DNA of 64,000 nt from a bacterium (GCA_009772925.1 WOUQ01000005.1:248001-312000); one strand, 5' to 3'. Positions 8,437-17,649 are shown, counted from the first letter of the stretch. Numbers and translations are program-made. The notes: a model not told the origin generated them from the sequence alone.

Positions 8437-9225
8437 TCAGAAACCCAGACTTTCGAGCAGGTCGTCGACCTGCTCCTGGCTGGTCACCACGTCGGACCGC
8501 CCGGTCGCGTTGACGACCGGACCATTGAGCAGGCCGGGATCCATGGCCTGGCGCTTGGCTTCCGGCGTGGTTTCGATCAACAGGGCGAGGAGTTGGGACT
8601 CCAGGTTCTGGGCCGCCTCCAGAACCTTCTTGATGACCTGGCCGGTGAGGTCCTGGAAATCCTGGGCCATGATGATTTCCATCAACTGGGCGTTGGTGGC
8701 CTCGGTCTGCTTGGGCATGTCGGCCAGGAAGGAACGGGTATCCAGCACCAGTTGCTTGAACTCCGCCACACCGAGCTGCTTGTTGAACATCTTGTCCCAC
8801 TTGCCGGCCAGATCCTGGGCGCTGCCACCCAGTTGCGTCTGGATGGGCCGGGCGATCTCGGCCGCGTTGAGGGCGCGTTCCGCCGCCTTGGCGGTCATGG
8901 CGGCAATGTAGTTGAGGCGGTCGCGGTTGTCGGGCAGCTGGCTTGCCACCTTCTCCAGGGTCTTGTCATAGCCGAGTTCGCGCAACAGGTTGTGCAGCCC
9001 ACGCGTCATCTGGCCCAGTTGCGAGAACACGCGTTCGGGACAGACGCCTTCCTGTGCGCTCCCCTCGCCCTCGGCAACCGCCCTGGCGATGCTGTCGAAC
9101 AGGTTTTCCAGTTCCGGCGTGTCGTTGTCGCGCGCGGGCCCGGCTTCCGCCTTCGCCGGTTCCGGGGCGGCCGCGGCGGCGATACTGTCGAACAGCGCTT
9201 CCAGTTCAGGAGAGTCACCGCTCAT
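8437..9225 (-). CDS. cheZ: CheY-P phosphatase CheZ
   Basis: The 262-aa protein has the catalytic helix AQDFQDLTGQVIKKV, with the conserved Asp and Gln of CheZ, and a C-terminal CheY-binding tail QVDDLLESLGF. It dephosphorylates CheY-P. The N-terminus is odd: PELEALFDSIAAA (residues 6-18) and PELENLFDSIARA (37-49) are two copies of one motif that also resembles the C-terminal docking tail. Located between cheY and cheA; the spacing to cheA is 13 bp. The length is somewhat above the approximately 215 aa of enteric CheZ, mainly because of this N-terminal extension. Confidence 0.96.
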   Translation of the reverse strand: MSGDSPELEALFDSIAAAAAPEPAKAEAGPARDNDTPELENLFDSIARAVAEGEGSAQEGVCPERVFSQLGQMTRGLHNLLRELGYDKTLEKVASQLPDNRDRLNYIAAMTAKAAERALNAAEIARPIQTQLGGSAQDLAGKWDKMFNKQLGVAEFKQLVLDTRSFLADMPKQTEATNAQLMEIIMAQDFQDLTGQVIKKVLEAAQNLESQLLALLIETTPEAKRQAMDPGLLNGPVVNATGRSDVVTSQEQVDDLLESLGF

Positions 9226-9265
9226 GCTTGCTCCTTGTGGGTGATTCGGCCCGCATCACATTCCA

Positions 9266-9655
9266 TCACATTCCATATTTCTCGAAGATCTTGTTCATCT
9301 TTTCCTCGAGCGTGGCGGCGGTAAACGGTTTCACGATGTACCCCGAGGCGCCGCTCTGAGCAGCCTCGATGATGTTTTCCTTCTTGGCCTCGGCGGTAAT
9401 CATCAGCACAGGCAGATGCTTGAGGGTCGCATCGGCACGGATGGCACGCAGCAGTTCGATGCCGGTCATGACCGGCATGTTCCAGTCGGTCACCACGAAC
9501 TGGAAATTGCCGCCCTTCAGCTTCTGCAGGCCGACGGAACCGTCCTCGGCCTCGTCGACGTTGGTATAGCCGAGCTCCTTGAGCAGGTTGCGCACGATCC
9601 GGCGCATGGTGGAAAAGTCGTCCACCACCAGGAATTTCATGTTCTTGTCGGCCAT
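9266..9655 (-). CDS. cheY: Chemotaxis response regulator CheY
   Basis: This single receiver domain of 129 aa has the acidic pair in [11 protein letters not shown], the phospho-acceptor Asp in [12 protein letters not shown], Thr in [10 protein letters not shown] and Lys in YIVKPF. It closely resembles enteric CheY. Phosphorylated CheY binds the flagellar switch, and the FliG part of that switch is encoded in the adjacent flagellar cluster. It is 49 bp downstream of cheV and 40 bp upstream of cheZ. Confidence 0.98.
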   Translation of the reverse strand: MADKNMKFLVVDDFSTMRRIVRNLLKELGYTNVDEAEDGSVGLQKLKGGNFQFVVTDWNMPVMTGIELLRAIRADATLKHLPVLMITAEAKKENIIEAAQSGASGYIVKPFTAATLEEKMNKIFEKYGM

Positions 9656-9704
9656 CGCAAATCCTCTTTATCCGCCAGTCCGCAGCATTGTACCCACCGG
9701 GTCG

Positions 9705-10643
9705 CTAACGTTTAAGGAACGCGAGGAGGGTGTCGGCCAGCACCGCCGGGTCGAATTTCGCGACGTAGGCGTCGACGCCGACCTTCTGGCCCATGGTGCG
9801 GTTCGCGTCCGAAGAGAGGGAGGAATGCATGACCACCGGTATGCCCTCGAAACGGCTATCGGATTTGATATTGCGTGTCAGCACATAACCGTCCATCTCC
9901 GGCATTTCGGCGTCGACCAGGATCAACTGCACATGCTTGCGCATGGAGGAACGCTCGGAACTGGCGCGATTGGCCATGTTGCTGAGCTTGTCCCAGGCCT
10001 CCAGCCCGTCGTTGGCCTGGATGTACTTGACCCCCAGCTTGTCGAGCACGGAGACGATCTCCTTGCGCGCCACCGTCGAATCGTCGGCGAAGAACACCGT
10101 GGCCTCGCGGCCGCTCTCGATCTGGGGCAACTGCGGCATGGCCTTTTCGCCGAGCACCTCGACCAGCACGCGTTCGACATCGAGGATGGAGACCAGACGG
10201 CCGTCCTCCAGTTCGGTGATGGCGGTAATCATGCCGTCCTGACCGGCCAGCATGTTTTCCGGCGGCTTCACCTTGTCCCAGTCCACCCGGATGATGCGAT
10301 CCACGTCCTGCACCAGGAAGCCCTGGGTGTGCCGGGAAAACTCGGTGACAATCATGGTCTCGCCGATGCCCGGTGGCGCGCCTTCGAGCCTGATGAAACG
10401 GGCCAGGGAAATCACCGGGATGATGCTGCCGCGCAGGGAAATGACGCCTTCCACCCCGGCCGGCATGTTCGGCGTCAGGGTGATGGGCGGGGTCGGCGAA
10501 ACTTCGCGCACCTTGAACACGTTGATGCCGAAGGTTTCATGGGTACCCAGGGAGAACAGCAGCAGCTCCATCTTGTTGGAGCCCGCCAGCTTGGTGCGGG
10601 CATCGACCGTGTCGAGCAGCTTGTTGGGTTCGATGGGATTCAT
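9705..10643 (-). CDS. cheV: Chemotaxis coupling protein CheV (copy 1)
   Basis: The 312-aa protein joins a CheW-like domain (about 1-165, with FGINVFKVREV and GVISLRG) to a receiver domain (about 175-312, VFFADDSTVARK and LILVDAEMPEMDGY). It couples receptors to CheA and can be tuned by phosphorylation. The ATG at 10643 (MNPIEPNKLL) is used, since the ORF-track extension reads into the preceding cheV copy. The upstream gene is a clear paralogue in tandem, separated by 16 bp. Confidence 0.95.
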   Translation of the reverse strand: MNPIEPNKLLDTVDARTKLAGSNKMELLLFSLGTHETFGINVFKVREVSPTPPITLTPNMPAGVEGVISLRGSIIPVISLARFIRLEGAPPGIGETMIVTEFSRHTQGFLVQDVDRIIRVDWDKVKPPENMLAGQDGMITAITELEDGRLVSILDVERVLVEVLGEKAMPQLPQIESGREATVFFADDSTVARKEIVSVLDKLGVKYIQANDGLEAWDKLSNMANRASSERSSMRKHVQLILVDAEMPEMDGYVLTRNIKSDSRFEGIPVVMHSSLSSDANRTMGQKVGVDAYVAKFDPAVLADTLLAFLKR

Positions 10644-10659
10644 GCGGACGCGCCCCCGA

Positions 10660-11601
10660 TTATTTGAGCAGGCGGTTGAGGACTTCCGCCAGACGGTGCG
10701 GTTCGAACTTGGGCACGTACTCGTCCACCCCCACCGAGAAGCCCAACTGCTTGTTCGCATCGGACGACAGGGAGGAATGCATGAGCACGGGAATGCCGGC
10801 GAAGCGGGGGTCTGATTTCACGTTCTTGGTGAGCACGTAACCGTCCATCTCCGGCATTTCCACGTCCGTCAACACCAGTTGTACATAATCCGAGACCGGC
10901 CGCCCGGCGATTTCCGCCTGGGCAGCGATCTTCTGCAGTTCATCCCAGCCGTGGCGGCCGTTGATGGCGCCGATGCCGTTGACGTTGAGCGCTTCCAGGG
11001 TGCGCTCGATCTGCCGGCGCGCCACCGAGGAATCGTCGGCGTAGAAAACGGTGCGGTTGGGCTTGTCCAGCGGTGTCAGGCTGGCGAACAGATGACTGTC
11101 GTCCACCTGCGCGGTATCGGCCAGGATCTTCTCCACATCCAGCATCATCACCAGGCGCTTGTCCTTCAATTCGGTGACGGCGGTGACCAGGCCGCCCATG
11201 CGCGCGGTCAGCATGGCCGGGGGCACCTTCATCTCGGCCCAGTCCAGGCGCAGGATGGTATCCACCTCGCCGACCAGGAAACCCTGGGTATGGCCGTTGT
11301 ATTCGGTGACGATCATGATCGCCGGCGGCGCCTCGGTGGTGATGCCGATGTACTTGGCCAGATCCACCACCGGCACCAGCACACCACGCAGGCTGACCAT
11401 GCCCTCGACGGCCGACGGCATGTCCGGCGCGCGGGTGATCTCCGGGATACGCATCACTTCCCGCACCTTGAACACGTTGATGCCGAAGGTTTCCTTGCGA
11501 TGGGTGCCGACATCCGTGCCCAGCGTGAACAGCAGGATTTCCAGCTTGTTCGCGCCAGCGAGCTTGGTGCGCGCATCGATGCGCCTCAACAAATCCGACA
11601 T
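10660..11601 (-). CDS. cheV: Chemotaxis coupling protein CheV (copy 2), first gene of the che operon
   Basis: This 313-aa CheW-receiver fusion is paralogous to the next gene. It shows ETFGINVFKVREV, GMVSLRG, the receiver acidic residues in VFYADDSSVARR, and phospho-Asp in LVLTDVEMPEMDGY. The ATG at 11601 (MSDLLRRIDARTK) is preceded by GAGGAGATC; the longer ORF-track start lies upstream of the sigma-28 promoter and is rejected. As first gene it should be transcribed from that promoter with cheV, cheY, cheZ and cheA. Confidence 0.95.
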   Translation of the reverse strand: MSDLLRRIDARTKLAGANKLEILLFTLGTDVGTHRKETFGINVFKVREVMRIPEITRAPDMPSAVEGMVSLRGVLVPVVDLAKYIGITTEAPPAIMIVTEYNGHTQGFLVGEVDTILRLDWAEMKVPPAMLTARMGGLVTAVTELKDKRLVMMLDVEKILADTAQVDDSHLFASLTPLDKPNRTVFYADDSSVARRQIERTLEALNVNGIGAINGRHGWDELQKIAAQAEIAGRPVSDYVQLVLTDVEMPEMDGYVLTKNVKSDPRFAGIPVLMHSSLSSDANKQLGFSVGVDEYVPKFEPHRLAEVLNRLLK

Positions 11602-11653
11602 GATCTCCTCAATCGGTCGCTCGGCCTCCCAGGGCCGCGGGATTGTGGCGACT

Positions 11654-11680
11654 ACATCGGCATGGGCCGGGGAAACTTTA
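11654..11680 (-). promoter_or_regulatory. Sigma-28 (FliA) promoter of the chemotaxis operon
   Basis: On the minus strand the sequence reads TAAAGTTT, an 11-nt spacer, then GCCGATGT. This matches the flagellar sigma-28 consensus TAAAGTTT-N11-GCCGATAA at 14 of 16 positions with exact spacing. It lies about 53 bp upstream of the first cheV ATG and oriented toward it, so the che genes are probably late flagellar genes. Confidence 0.88.
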
Positions 11681-11741
11681 ACCTGGATATCCCGTTTGCG
11701 CAGCCGCATGCCCCGGATCGCATGGTTTAGTATTCCCAACC

Positions 11742-12599
11742 ATGTCGGCTTCCCCCGTTCCCCCCCCACCAGCCCACGAGGACGATGAGCTGCGGCAGGC
11801 GTTCGCCCTATTCAGCGAGACTTCCGAGATGCTCGCGGGCACCTACCTGGAATTGCAGGCCCAGGTGGCCCGCCTGACCAAGGAACTGGCCGACGCCAAC
11901 GGCGAGCTGGCGCGGCGTGAACGCCTGTCCGCCCTGGGCGAGATGGCGGCCCAGGTCGCCCACCAGTTGCGCACGCCGCTGGCCACCGCCCTGCTTTATG
12001 CAGGCCACCTGTCGCGCCCCAACCTCGGCGAGGCGGAGCGGCTCCGCTTCGCCGAGAAGACCCTGTCGCGCCTGCGCTATCTCGAGCGTCTCATCCAGGA
12101 CATGCTGCTGTTCGTGAAAGGCGCGCGCCTGTCGCGGGAATCCTTTGCTCTGCGGCCCTTGCTGGAAGAACTGGCGCAGACCCTGGAACCCCACGCGGCA
12201 CAGCGGGGGGTGGCCTTCAGCCTGGACATGCCGACGCAGAACCTGTCCCTCAGTGGAGATCGCCAGGCGATCTTCGGCGCTCTCATCAGCCTGCTGGAGA
12301 ATGCCCTCCAGGCCAGCCAGGCGGGCGGGCGGGTGAGCCTCGCGGTGGGCGGCGAGGGCAGCCCATTCGCCGCCTTCCTCGTCGAGGACAGCGGCGCGGG
12401 CATTCCCGAGGCCGCCCGCGAACGCCTGTTCGAGCCCTTCTTCACCACCCGCGGCGAAGGCAGCGGCCTCGGCCTGGCCATCGCCCGCCAGGTTGCGGAA
12501 GCGCATGGCGGCTGGATCGAATGGTCAGAGCGCGACGAGGGAGGCAGCCGCTTCACCCTGTTCCTGCCATACAGCGGACCGGAGACTGGCGATGCCTGA
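11742..12599 (+). CDS. fleS: Flagellar sensor histidine kinase FleS/FlrB-like
   Basis: The 285-aa soluble kinase has a short N-terminal coiled-coil region (about 20-60), the H box in QVAHQLRTPLATALL, then N box LISLLENALQAS, G1 EDSGAGIP and G2 GSGLGLAIARQVAEAHGG. There are no membrane segments. The partner regulator gene overlaps its end by 8 bp. This kinase-regulator pair directly before fliE matches FleSR/FlrBC, which control mid-class flagellar genes with sigma-54. The ATG at 11742 is the only sensible start and is divergent from the che operon. Confidence 0.9.
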   Translation: MSASPVPPPPAHEDDELRQAFALFSETSEMLAGTYLELQAQVARLTKELADANGELARRERLSALGEMAAQVAHQLRTPLATALLYAGHLSRPNLGEAERLRFAEKTLSRLRYLERLIQDMLLFVKGARLSRESFALRPLLEELAQTLEPHAAQRGVAFSLDMPTQNLSLSGDRQAIFGALISLLENALQASQAGGRVSLAVGGEGSPFAAFLVEDSGAGIPEAARERLFEPFFTTRGEGSGLGLAIARQVAEAHGGWIEWSERDEGGSRFTLFLPYSGPETGDA

Positions 12600-13941
12600 C
12601 ACCCTGCCGGTCCTGGTGGTGGAAGATGACGCCGCCCTGCGCGAAGCCCTCGCCGACACCCTGGAGATCTCCGGTTACAGCGCCATCACCGCGGCCGATG
12701 CCGAAACCGCCCTGGCATGGCTGGAAAAAGGGAACCCGGGCCTGGTGCTGACCGACGTGCAAATGCCCGGCATGGACGGCCATGCCCTGTTGCGCGCGCT
12801 CAAGGCTCGCCGGCCTGAACTGCCGGTGATCCTGATGACCGCCTACGGACAGATCGAGCGCGCGGTCCAGGCGATCCGCGAGGGCGCCGCCGATTACCTG
12901 CCGAAACCCTTCGAGCCCGACCTCCTGCTGGCAACCGTGGCCCGCTACTTCCGCCAGGCGGGAGAACCGCCTTCCTCCGGCATCGTCGCCGAGGATCCCG
13001 CCAGCCGCGCCCTGCTGGAACTGGCCCGGCGCGTGGCGGCAAGCGAAGCCACGATCCTGCTGACCGGCGAATCCGGCGTCGGCAAGGAAGTCTACGCGCG
13101 CTACATCCATCAGCACTCCGTCCGCCAGAAAGGCCCTTTCATCGCGGTGAACTGCGCCGCCATCCCGGAAAACCTGCTCGAATCCGTGTTATTCGGTCAC
13201 GAGAAGGGCTCCTTCACCGGCGCCTCCGCCTCCCAGCCGGGCAAATTCGAGCAGGCCAACGGCGGCATCCTGCTGCTCGACGAGATATCCGAACTCCCCC
13301 TCAACCTGCAGGCCAAATTGCTGCGGGTGCTGCAGGAACGCGAGGTGGAACGGGTGGGCGGGCGCAGCAGCGTGCCTCTCGATGTACGCATCATCGCCGC
13401 GACCAACCGGGATCTCGCCGCCTGGGTGGCGGAAGGCAAGTTCCGCGAGGACCTCTTCTACCGCCTCAACGTGTTTCCGCTGCAAATCCCTCCCTTGCGC
13501 AAGCGTCCGGCCGACATCGCCCCCCTCGCCCGGCACTTCCTCAGGCACTCGGAAGCGGTGGTGGGCAGGGGCGGTTTTTCCTTATCCGACGCGGCCTTGC
13601 GCGAATTGACGGGGTATGCCTGGCCCGGTAACATCCGTGAGCTAGGAAACGTGATCCAGCGCGCGATGATCCTCGCCGCCGACTCGGTAATTGGCGCGGA
13701 TCATCTGATGCTGCCAAAATCGCCGGCCAAGGCGGTTGCGGTGGCAAGCCCGGAGAACGCATTGCCGGGCGACCTGGGTCTGAAGGATGTGGAGCGGGAA
13801 ACCATTCTGGGCACCCTGAAACGCATGGATGGTTCCCGGCGCAGGACTGCGGAAGCGCTCGACATGAGCGAACGCACCTTGCGCCACAAGCTCAAGCAGT
13901 ATCGTGAAGCGGGCTTTCTGGATGGAGATGACCTCCTATAA
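12592..13941 (+). CDS. fleR: Sigma-54-dependent response regulator FleR/FlrC-like
   Basis: This 449-aa regulator contains a receiver domain (1-120, phospho-Asp in LVLTDVQMPGMDG), an AAA+ domain with Walker A GESGVGKE, the sigma-54 contact loop GSFTGA and Walker B ILLLDEIS, and a C-terminal Fis-type helix-turn-helix (RRRTAEALDMSERTLRHKL). It activates sigma-54 promoters of flagellar genes once phosphorylated by FleS. The ATG at 12592 (MPDTLPVLVVEDD) overlaps the fleS stop, giving translational coupling. fliE begins 22 bp later. Confidence 0.93.
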   Translation: MPDTLPVLVVEDDAALREALADTLEISGYSAITAADAETALAWLEKGNPGLVLTDVQMPGMDGHALLRALKARRPELPVILMTAYGQIERAVQAIREGAADYLPKPFEPDLLLATVARYFRQAGEPPSSGIVAEDPASRALLELARRVAASEATILLTGESGVGKEVYARYIHQHSVRQKGPFIAVNCAAIPENLLESVLFGHEKGSFTGASASQPGKFEQANGGILLLDEISELPLNLQAKLLRVLQEREVERVGGRSSVPLDVRIIAATNRDLAAWVAEGKFREDLFYRLNVFPLQIPPLRKRPADIAPLARHFLRHSEAVVGRGGFSLSDAALRELTGYAWPGNIRELGNVIQRAMILAADSVIGADHLMLPKSPAKAVAVASPENALPGDLGLKDVERETILGTLKRMDGSRRRTAEALDMSERTLRHKLKQYREAGFLDGDDLL

Positions 13942-13962
13942 TGGGTGGCAGGAGGCAGGGCG

Positions 13963-14271
13963 ATGAGCAATATCGATCAGATGGTCAACCAGCTTCGCGC
14001 CGTCGCGGCGCAGGCCTCCGTCACGCCCGCGCCCCAGGAAGCGGGCGGCCAGGATTTTGCCGCCATGCTCAAGTCGGCCGTGGACGAGGTCAACCACGCC
14101 CAACTCGATGCGCGGCAGTTGTCGCGCCAGTTCCAGCTGGGCAACCCCGACGTCAACCTCCAGGATGTGGTCCTTTCCCTGCAAAAGGCCAGCCTGTCCT
14201 TCCAGACCATGGTTCAGGTGCGCAACAAACTGGTTTCCGCCTACCAGGAAATCATGAACATGCAGGTCTGA
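13963..14271 (+). CDS. fliE: Flagellar hook-basal body protein FliE
   Basis: This 102-aa protein has the FliE C-terminal pattern NLQDVVLSLQKASLSFQTMVQVRNKLVSAYQEIMNMQV. It joins the MS ring to the rod and supports export-gate assembly. The ATG at 13963 follows AGGAGG with good spacing. It is the first structural gene of the fli cluster, 17 bp before fliF. Confidence 0.96.
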   Translation: MSNIDQMVNQLRAVAAQASVTPAPQEAGGQDFAAMLKSAVDEVNHAQLDARQLSRQFQLGNPDVNLQDVVLSLQKASLSFQTMVQVRNKLVSAYQEIMNMQV

Positions 14272-14288
14272 CCCGGCACGGTTGACGG

Positions 14289-15944
14289 ATGGCCCTGCAG
14301 CCCCAGCAGCTCCTTTCCAACTTCGCCTACCGCTTCAACGAGCTTCCCGCCTCCAGGAAGATGGGGCTGGCGGTGGTGTTGGCGGCGTCTATCGCCGTGG
14401 TCGTGGGCTTGTTCTTGTGGTCGACCGCGCCGGACTATCGCGTGCTGTTCTCCAATCTCTCGGAGAAGGACGCGGGTTCGGTCACCGCCACCTTGCAGCA
14501 ACTCAACGTCCCCCACAAGACCGGCGCGGGGGGAACCATCCTGGTGCCCTCGGACCAGGTCTACGACCTGCGCTTCAAGCTAGCCGCGCAGGGACTGCCC
14601 AAGGGCGGCGGTGTCGGCTTCGAGATGATGGATTCGCCCAAGCTGGGCATGACCCAGTTCCAGGAACAGCTGGCCTTCCAGCGCGGCCTGGAGGGTGAAC
14701 TGGCGCGCACCATCATGTCGCTTTCGCCGGTGGAATCGGCGCGCGTCCACCTTGCCATCCCCAAACCCTCGGTGTTCATCCGCGACAAGCAGACACCATC
14801 CGCCTCGGTGCTGGTAAACATGCACCCCGGCCGCGCGCTGGACCCCGGCCAGGTGCAGTCCATCGTCCACCTGGTTTCCAGCAGCGTGCCCGAACTGTCA
14901 CCGAACAGCGTGACGGTGGTCGATCAGTCCGGCAACCTGTTCACCGCCAAATCCGACGGGCAGGCGTTGCGCGGACTCAACTCCAGCCAGCTGGAGTACA
15001 TCCGCCAGATCGAGTCGTACTATGCCGGCCGCATCGAGAGCATCGTCGCGCCCATCGTCGGCAACAGCAACGTCAAGGCGGAGGTACGCGCCGATCTCGA
15101 CTTCACCGAGGCCCAGTCGACCAGCGAGACCTACAAACCGAACCCCAGCCCCGACACCCAGGCCATACGCAGCCAGCAGTCGGTGGAAGACAGCAGTGGC
15201 GCGGCAGGCGCCGCCGCCCAGGGCGTTCCGGGTGCCCTCAGCAACCAGCCTCCCGGCCCCGCCGCGGCGCCGTTCAACGCTCCGCCCGGCGCCAACGCCG
15301 GCCCCAATGCGGCGGCCAATGCCGGGCAAGGCGCCGCCGGCGGGGGTTCCAGCCGCCGCGAGAGCACGGTCAACTTCGAGGTCGACAAGACCACCCGCCA
15401 TACCAAGGAACCCATGGGCCGCATCAAGCGGCTTTCCGTCGCCGTGGTGGTCAACTACAAGGCCGCCGTGCCCGACGAACAGGGCAATCCCGGCAAGCCC
15501 ACTCCGCTGAACGCCGACGAACTCACGCAGATCAACAATCTGGTGAAGGAATCCATGGGCTTCAGCGAGCAGCGCGGCGACACGGTAAACGTGGTCAACG
15601 CCGCCTTCACCGAAACCAAGACGGAAATCGATATCCCGCTGTGGAAGGATCCCGACAATGTCTCCATGGCCAAGTCCCTGCTGAAGAACCTGATCGTCTT
15701 CGGCCTGGCCTTCTATCTCGTGTTCGGCGTCCTGCGCCCGCTCCTGCGCGATCTGGTGAAGCCTGTGGAAAACGCCTCACGCGCGGGCGGCCCTGCCAGC
15801 GCAACGCAGGCCGAACTCGCTACCGCGCCACGCTCTTCCCCGGACGGGGCCTATACGGACGCTCTGGGCAAGGTGAAGGAATTCACCAAGTCCAACCCGA
15901 AGGTCACGGCTGACATCGTCAAGGAATGGATGAACAAGGAATGA
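14289..15944 (+). CDS. fliF: Flagellar MS-ring protein FliF
   Basis: The 551-aa protein has a first transmembrane helix at about 26-44 and a second near 458-480 (NLIVFGLAFYLVFGVL). Between them lies the periplasmic ring-building part, interrupted by an Ala/Pro/Gly/Asn-rich segment. The C-terminal cytoplasmic peptide DALGKVKEFTKSNPKVTADIVKEWM is the FliG-binding element. It forms the membrane ring on which the C ring and export apparatus are built. Its stop overlaps the fliG start (ATGA). Confidence 0.97.
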   Translation: MALQPQQLLSNFAYRFNELPASRKMGLAVVLAASIAVVVGLFLWSTAPDYRVLFSNLSEKDAGSVTATLQQLNVPHKTGAGGTILVPSDQVYDLRFKLAAQGLPKGGGVGFEMMDSPKLGMTQFQEQLAFQRGLEGELARTIMSLSPVESARVHLAIPKPSVFIRDKQTPSASVLVNMHPGRALDPGQVQSIVHLVSSSVPELSPNSVTVVDQSGNLFTAKSDGQALRGLNSSQLEYIRQIESYYAGRIESIVAPIVGNSNVKAEVRADLDFTEAQSTSETYKPNPSPDTQAIRSQQSVEDSSGAAGAAAQGVPGALSNQPPGPAAAPFNAPPGANAGPNAAANAGQGAAGGGSSRRESTVNFEVDKTTRHTKEPMGRIKRLSVAVVVNYKAAVPDEQGNPGKPTPLNADELTQINNLVKESMGFSEQRGDTVNVVNAAFTETKTEIDIPLWKDPDNVSMAKSLLKNLIVFGLAFYLVFGVLRPLLRDLVKPVENASRAGGPASATQAELATAPRSSPDGAYTDALGKVKEFTKSNPKVTADIVKEWMNKE

Positions 15945-16939
15945 GCGACTCCAGCGTCAACGAGTGCGCCATCCTGATGCTCGCCCTGGGTCACGAGGAG
16001 GCGGCCGAGGTCTTCAAGTACCTGGGGCCGAAGGAAGTGCAGAAACTGGGCGTGGCCATGACCAACATCGGCAACGTCAGCCGCGAGCAGATGGAGACGG
16101 TGCTGTACTCGTTCATCGATGAGACCGAGGGCCGCGTCAGCCTGGGCGATTCCGACGAGTACATCCGCTCCGTGCTGAAGAAAGCCCTGGGGGACGACAA
16201 GGCCGCGCACCTCATCGACCGCATCCTGCAGGGCAATGAAAGCGCGGGCATCGAAAGCCTGAAATGGCTGGATTCAGCCAGCGTCGCGGAAATGATCCGC
16301 AACGAGCACCCGCAGATCATCGCCACCATCATGGTGCACCTGGAACGCGACCATGCCAGCGAAATTCTCAATCTGCTGCCGGAACGCCAGCGCAACGATG
16401 TGATGGTGCGCATCGCCACACTGGAAGGGGTGCAGCCCATGGCCATGCGCGAACTCAACGAGGTGCTGACGCAGCTGCTGGCGGGCGGCGATGTCAGCAA
16501 GAAAACCTCGCTGGGCGGGGTCAAGACGGCGGCGGACATCCTCAACTACATGGGTGGCGCCGTGGAGGCTTCGGTACTGGCCAACATCCGCGAGCACGAC
16601 GCCGAACTGGCCCAGAAGATCCAGGACCAGATGTTCACCTTCGACAACATCCTCGACCTGGACGACCGTTCCGTGCAGTTGCTGCTGCGCGAAGTGCAGT
16701 CGGAAACGCTCATCATCGCCCTCAAGGGTACCTCGCAGGAACTCAAGGACCTGATCTTCAAGAACATGTCCACTCGCGCCGCCGAGGCCCTCAAGGAAGA
16801 CCTGGAGGCGAAGGGCCCGGTACGGCTGTCCGAGGTCGAGGCGGAACAGAAGGAAATCCTCAAGATCGTGCGCAAGCTGGTGGACGAGGGCCAGATCGTG
16901 CTCGGCGGCAAGGGCGGCGAGGAAGGCCTGGTGGAGTAG
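15941..16939 (+). CDS. fliG: Flagellar motor switch protein FliG
   Basis: The 332-aa protein shows the FliG middle-domain EHPQIIATIMVHL segment (EHPQ motif) and a C-terminal domain with the charged torque helix (DDRSVQLLLREV). It is the rotor component that contacts the stator and FliM. The ATG at 15941 overlaps the fliF TGA by four bases; the ORF-track start five codons earlier lies inside fliF. The downstream gene fliH starts 41 bp later. Confidence 0.97.
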   Translation: MSDSSVNECAILMLALGHEEAAEVFKYLGPKEVQKLGVAMTNIGNVSREQMETVLYSFIDETEGRVSLGDSDEYIRSVLKKALGDDKAAHLIDRILQGNESAGIESLKWLDSASVAEMIRNEHPQIIATIMVHLERDHASEILNLLPERQRNDVMVRIATLEGVQPMAMRELNEVLTQLLAGGDVSKKTSLGGVKTAADILNYMGGAVEASVLANIREHDAELAQKIQDQMFTFDNILDLDDRSVQLLLREVQSETLIIALKGTSQELKDLIFKNMSTRAAEALKEDLEAKGPVRLSEVEAEQKEILKIVRKLVDEGQIVLGGKGGEEGLVE

Positions 16940-16980
16940 TCATGCACCCTGCTTGCGCGCACCCCGCCCTGTCCTGAGCC

Positions 16981-17649
16981 ATGTCCAAGGTCATCCCGAA
17001 GGAACAGCTCACCGCCTACCAGCGTTGGGAACTGGCGCAGTTCGAGGAAGGCAGCGCACCACATGGGCGCGTCCGCGCCGGCAACGAAAGCGCGTCCGCC
17101 AAGGTGGTGCTGCCCACCGCCGAGGAGGTGGAAAGCCTGCACCAGGAAGCTTGGCGCCAAGGCCATGAACTGGGCCTGGAGGAAGGCCGCAAGGCGGGCT
17201 ACGAGGAGGGCATGAAGGCCGCCGAGGAGCGTCTGCGCCTGCTCGCGGCGCTGGTGGACACCCTCGATGACGCGCGTCTGCGTCAGGACGAGGAGATCGC
17301 GCGGGAGGTGCTGGCCCTGGCCCTGACCGTCGCCCAGCAGGTCGTGCGCAAGGCCATCCAGGTGAAGCCCGATCTCCTGCTCGATGCATTGCGCGACGCC
17401 CTGCTGACCTTGCCGGTACTCAACGGCCACCAGAAAATTGCCGTGCATCCGGACCATGTCGAGTTGGTTCGCGATTGGCTGGTGCATGAGCACGGCCACC
17501 TGTCCTGGAAGGTTCTCGCGGATCCCAAGCTGGACCCCGGCAGTTTCCGCTTCGAGAGCAGCCACAGCGAACTGGACGGCAGCCTGCGCGCGCGCTGGCG
17601 GGAAATCACCGAGTGTCTGGGGGTGGACGACGACACATGGCTGAGCTGA
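16981..17649 (+). CDS. fliH: Flagellar export ATPase regulator FliH
   Basis: The 222-aa protein has the characteristic glycine-spaced helix [17 protein letters not shown] (GxxxG-type repeats, about residues 61-77), followed by the C-terminal FliH/V-type ATPase E-like domain. It forms the stalk that tethers and regulates FliI. It overlaps fliI by 13 bp, indicating coupled translation. Confidence 0.95.
   Translation: MSKVIPKEQLTAYQRWELAQFEEGSAPHGRVRAGNESASAKVVLPTAEEVESLHQEAWRQGHELGLEEGRKAGYEEGMKAAEERLRLLAALVDTLDDARLRQDEEIAREVLALALTVAQQVVRKAIQVKPDLLLDALRDALLTLPVLNGHQKIAVHPDHVELVRDWLVHEHGHLSWKVLADPKLDPGSFRFESSHSELDGSLRARWREITECLGVDDDTWLS

Noticed and set aside
6054-8513. 819-aa plus-strand ORF
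   Set aside because: It is antisense to cheA and the EAL-HDOD gene, with no recognisable domain.
13935-13963. Possible sigma-54 promoter before fliE (TGGCAGGAGGCAGGGC)
   Set aside because: The -24/-12 spacing and the TTGC element do not match, and the stretch is explained by the fliE ribosome site.
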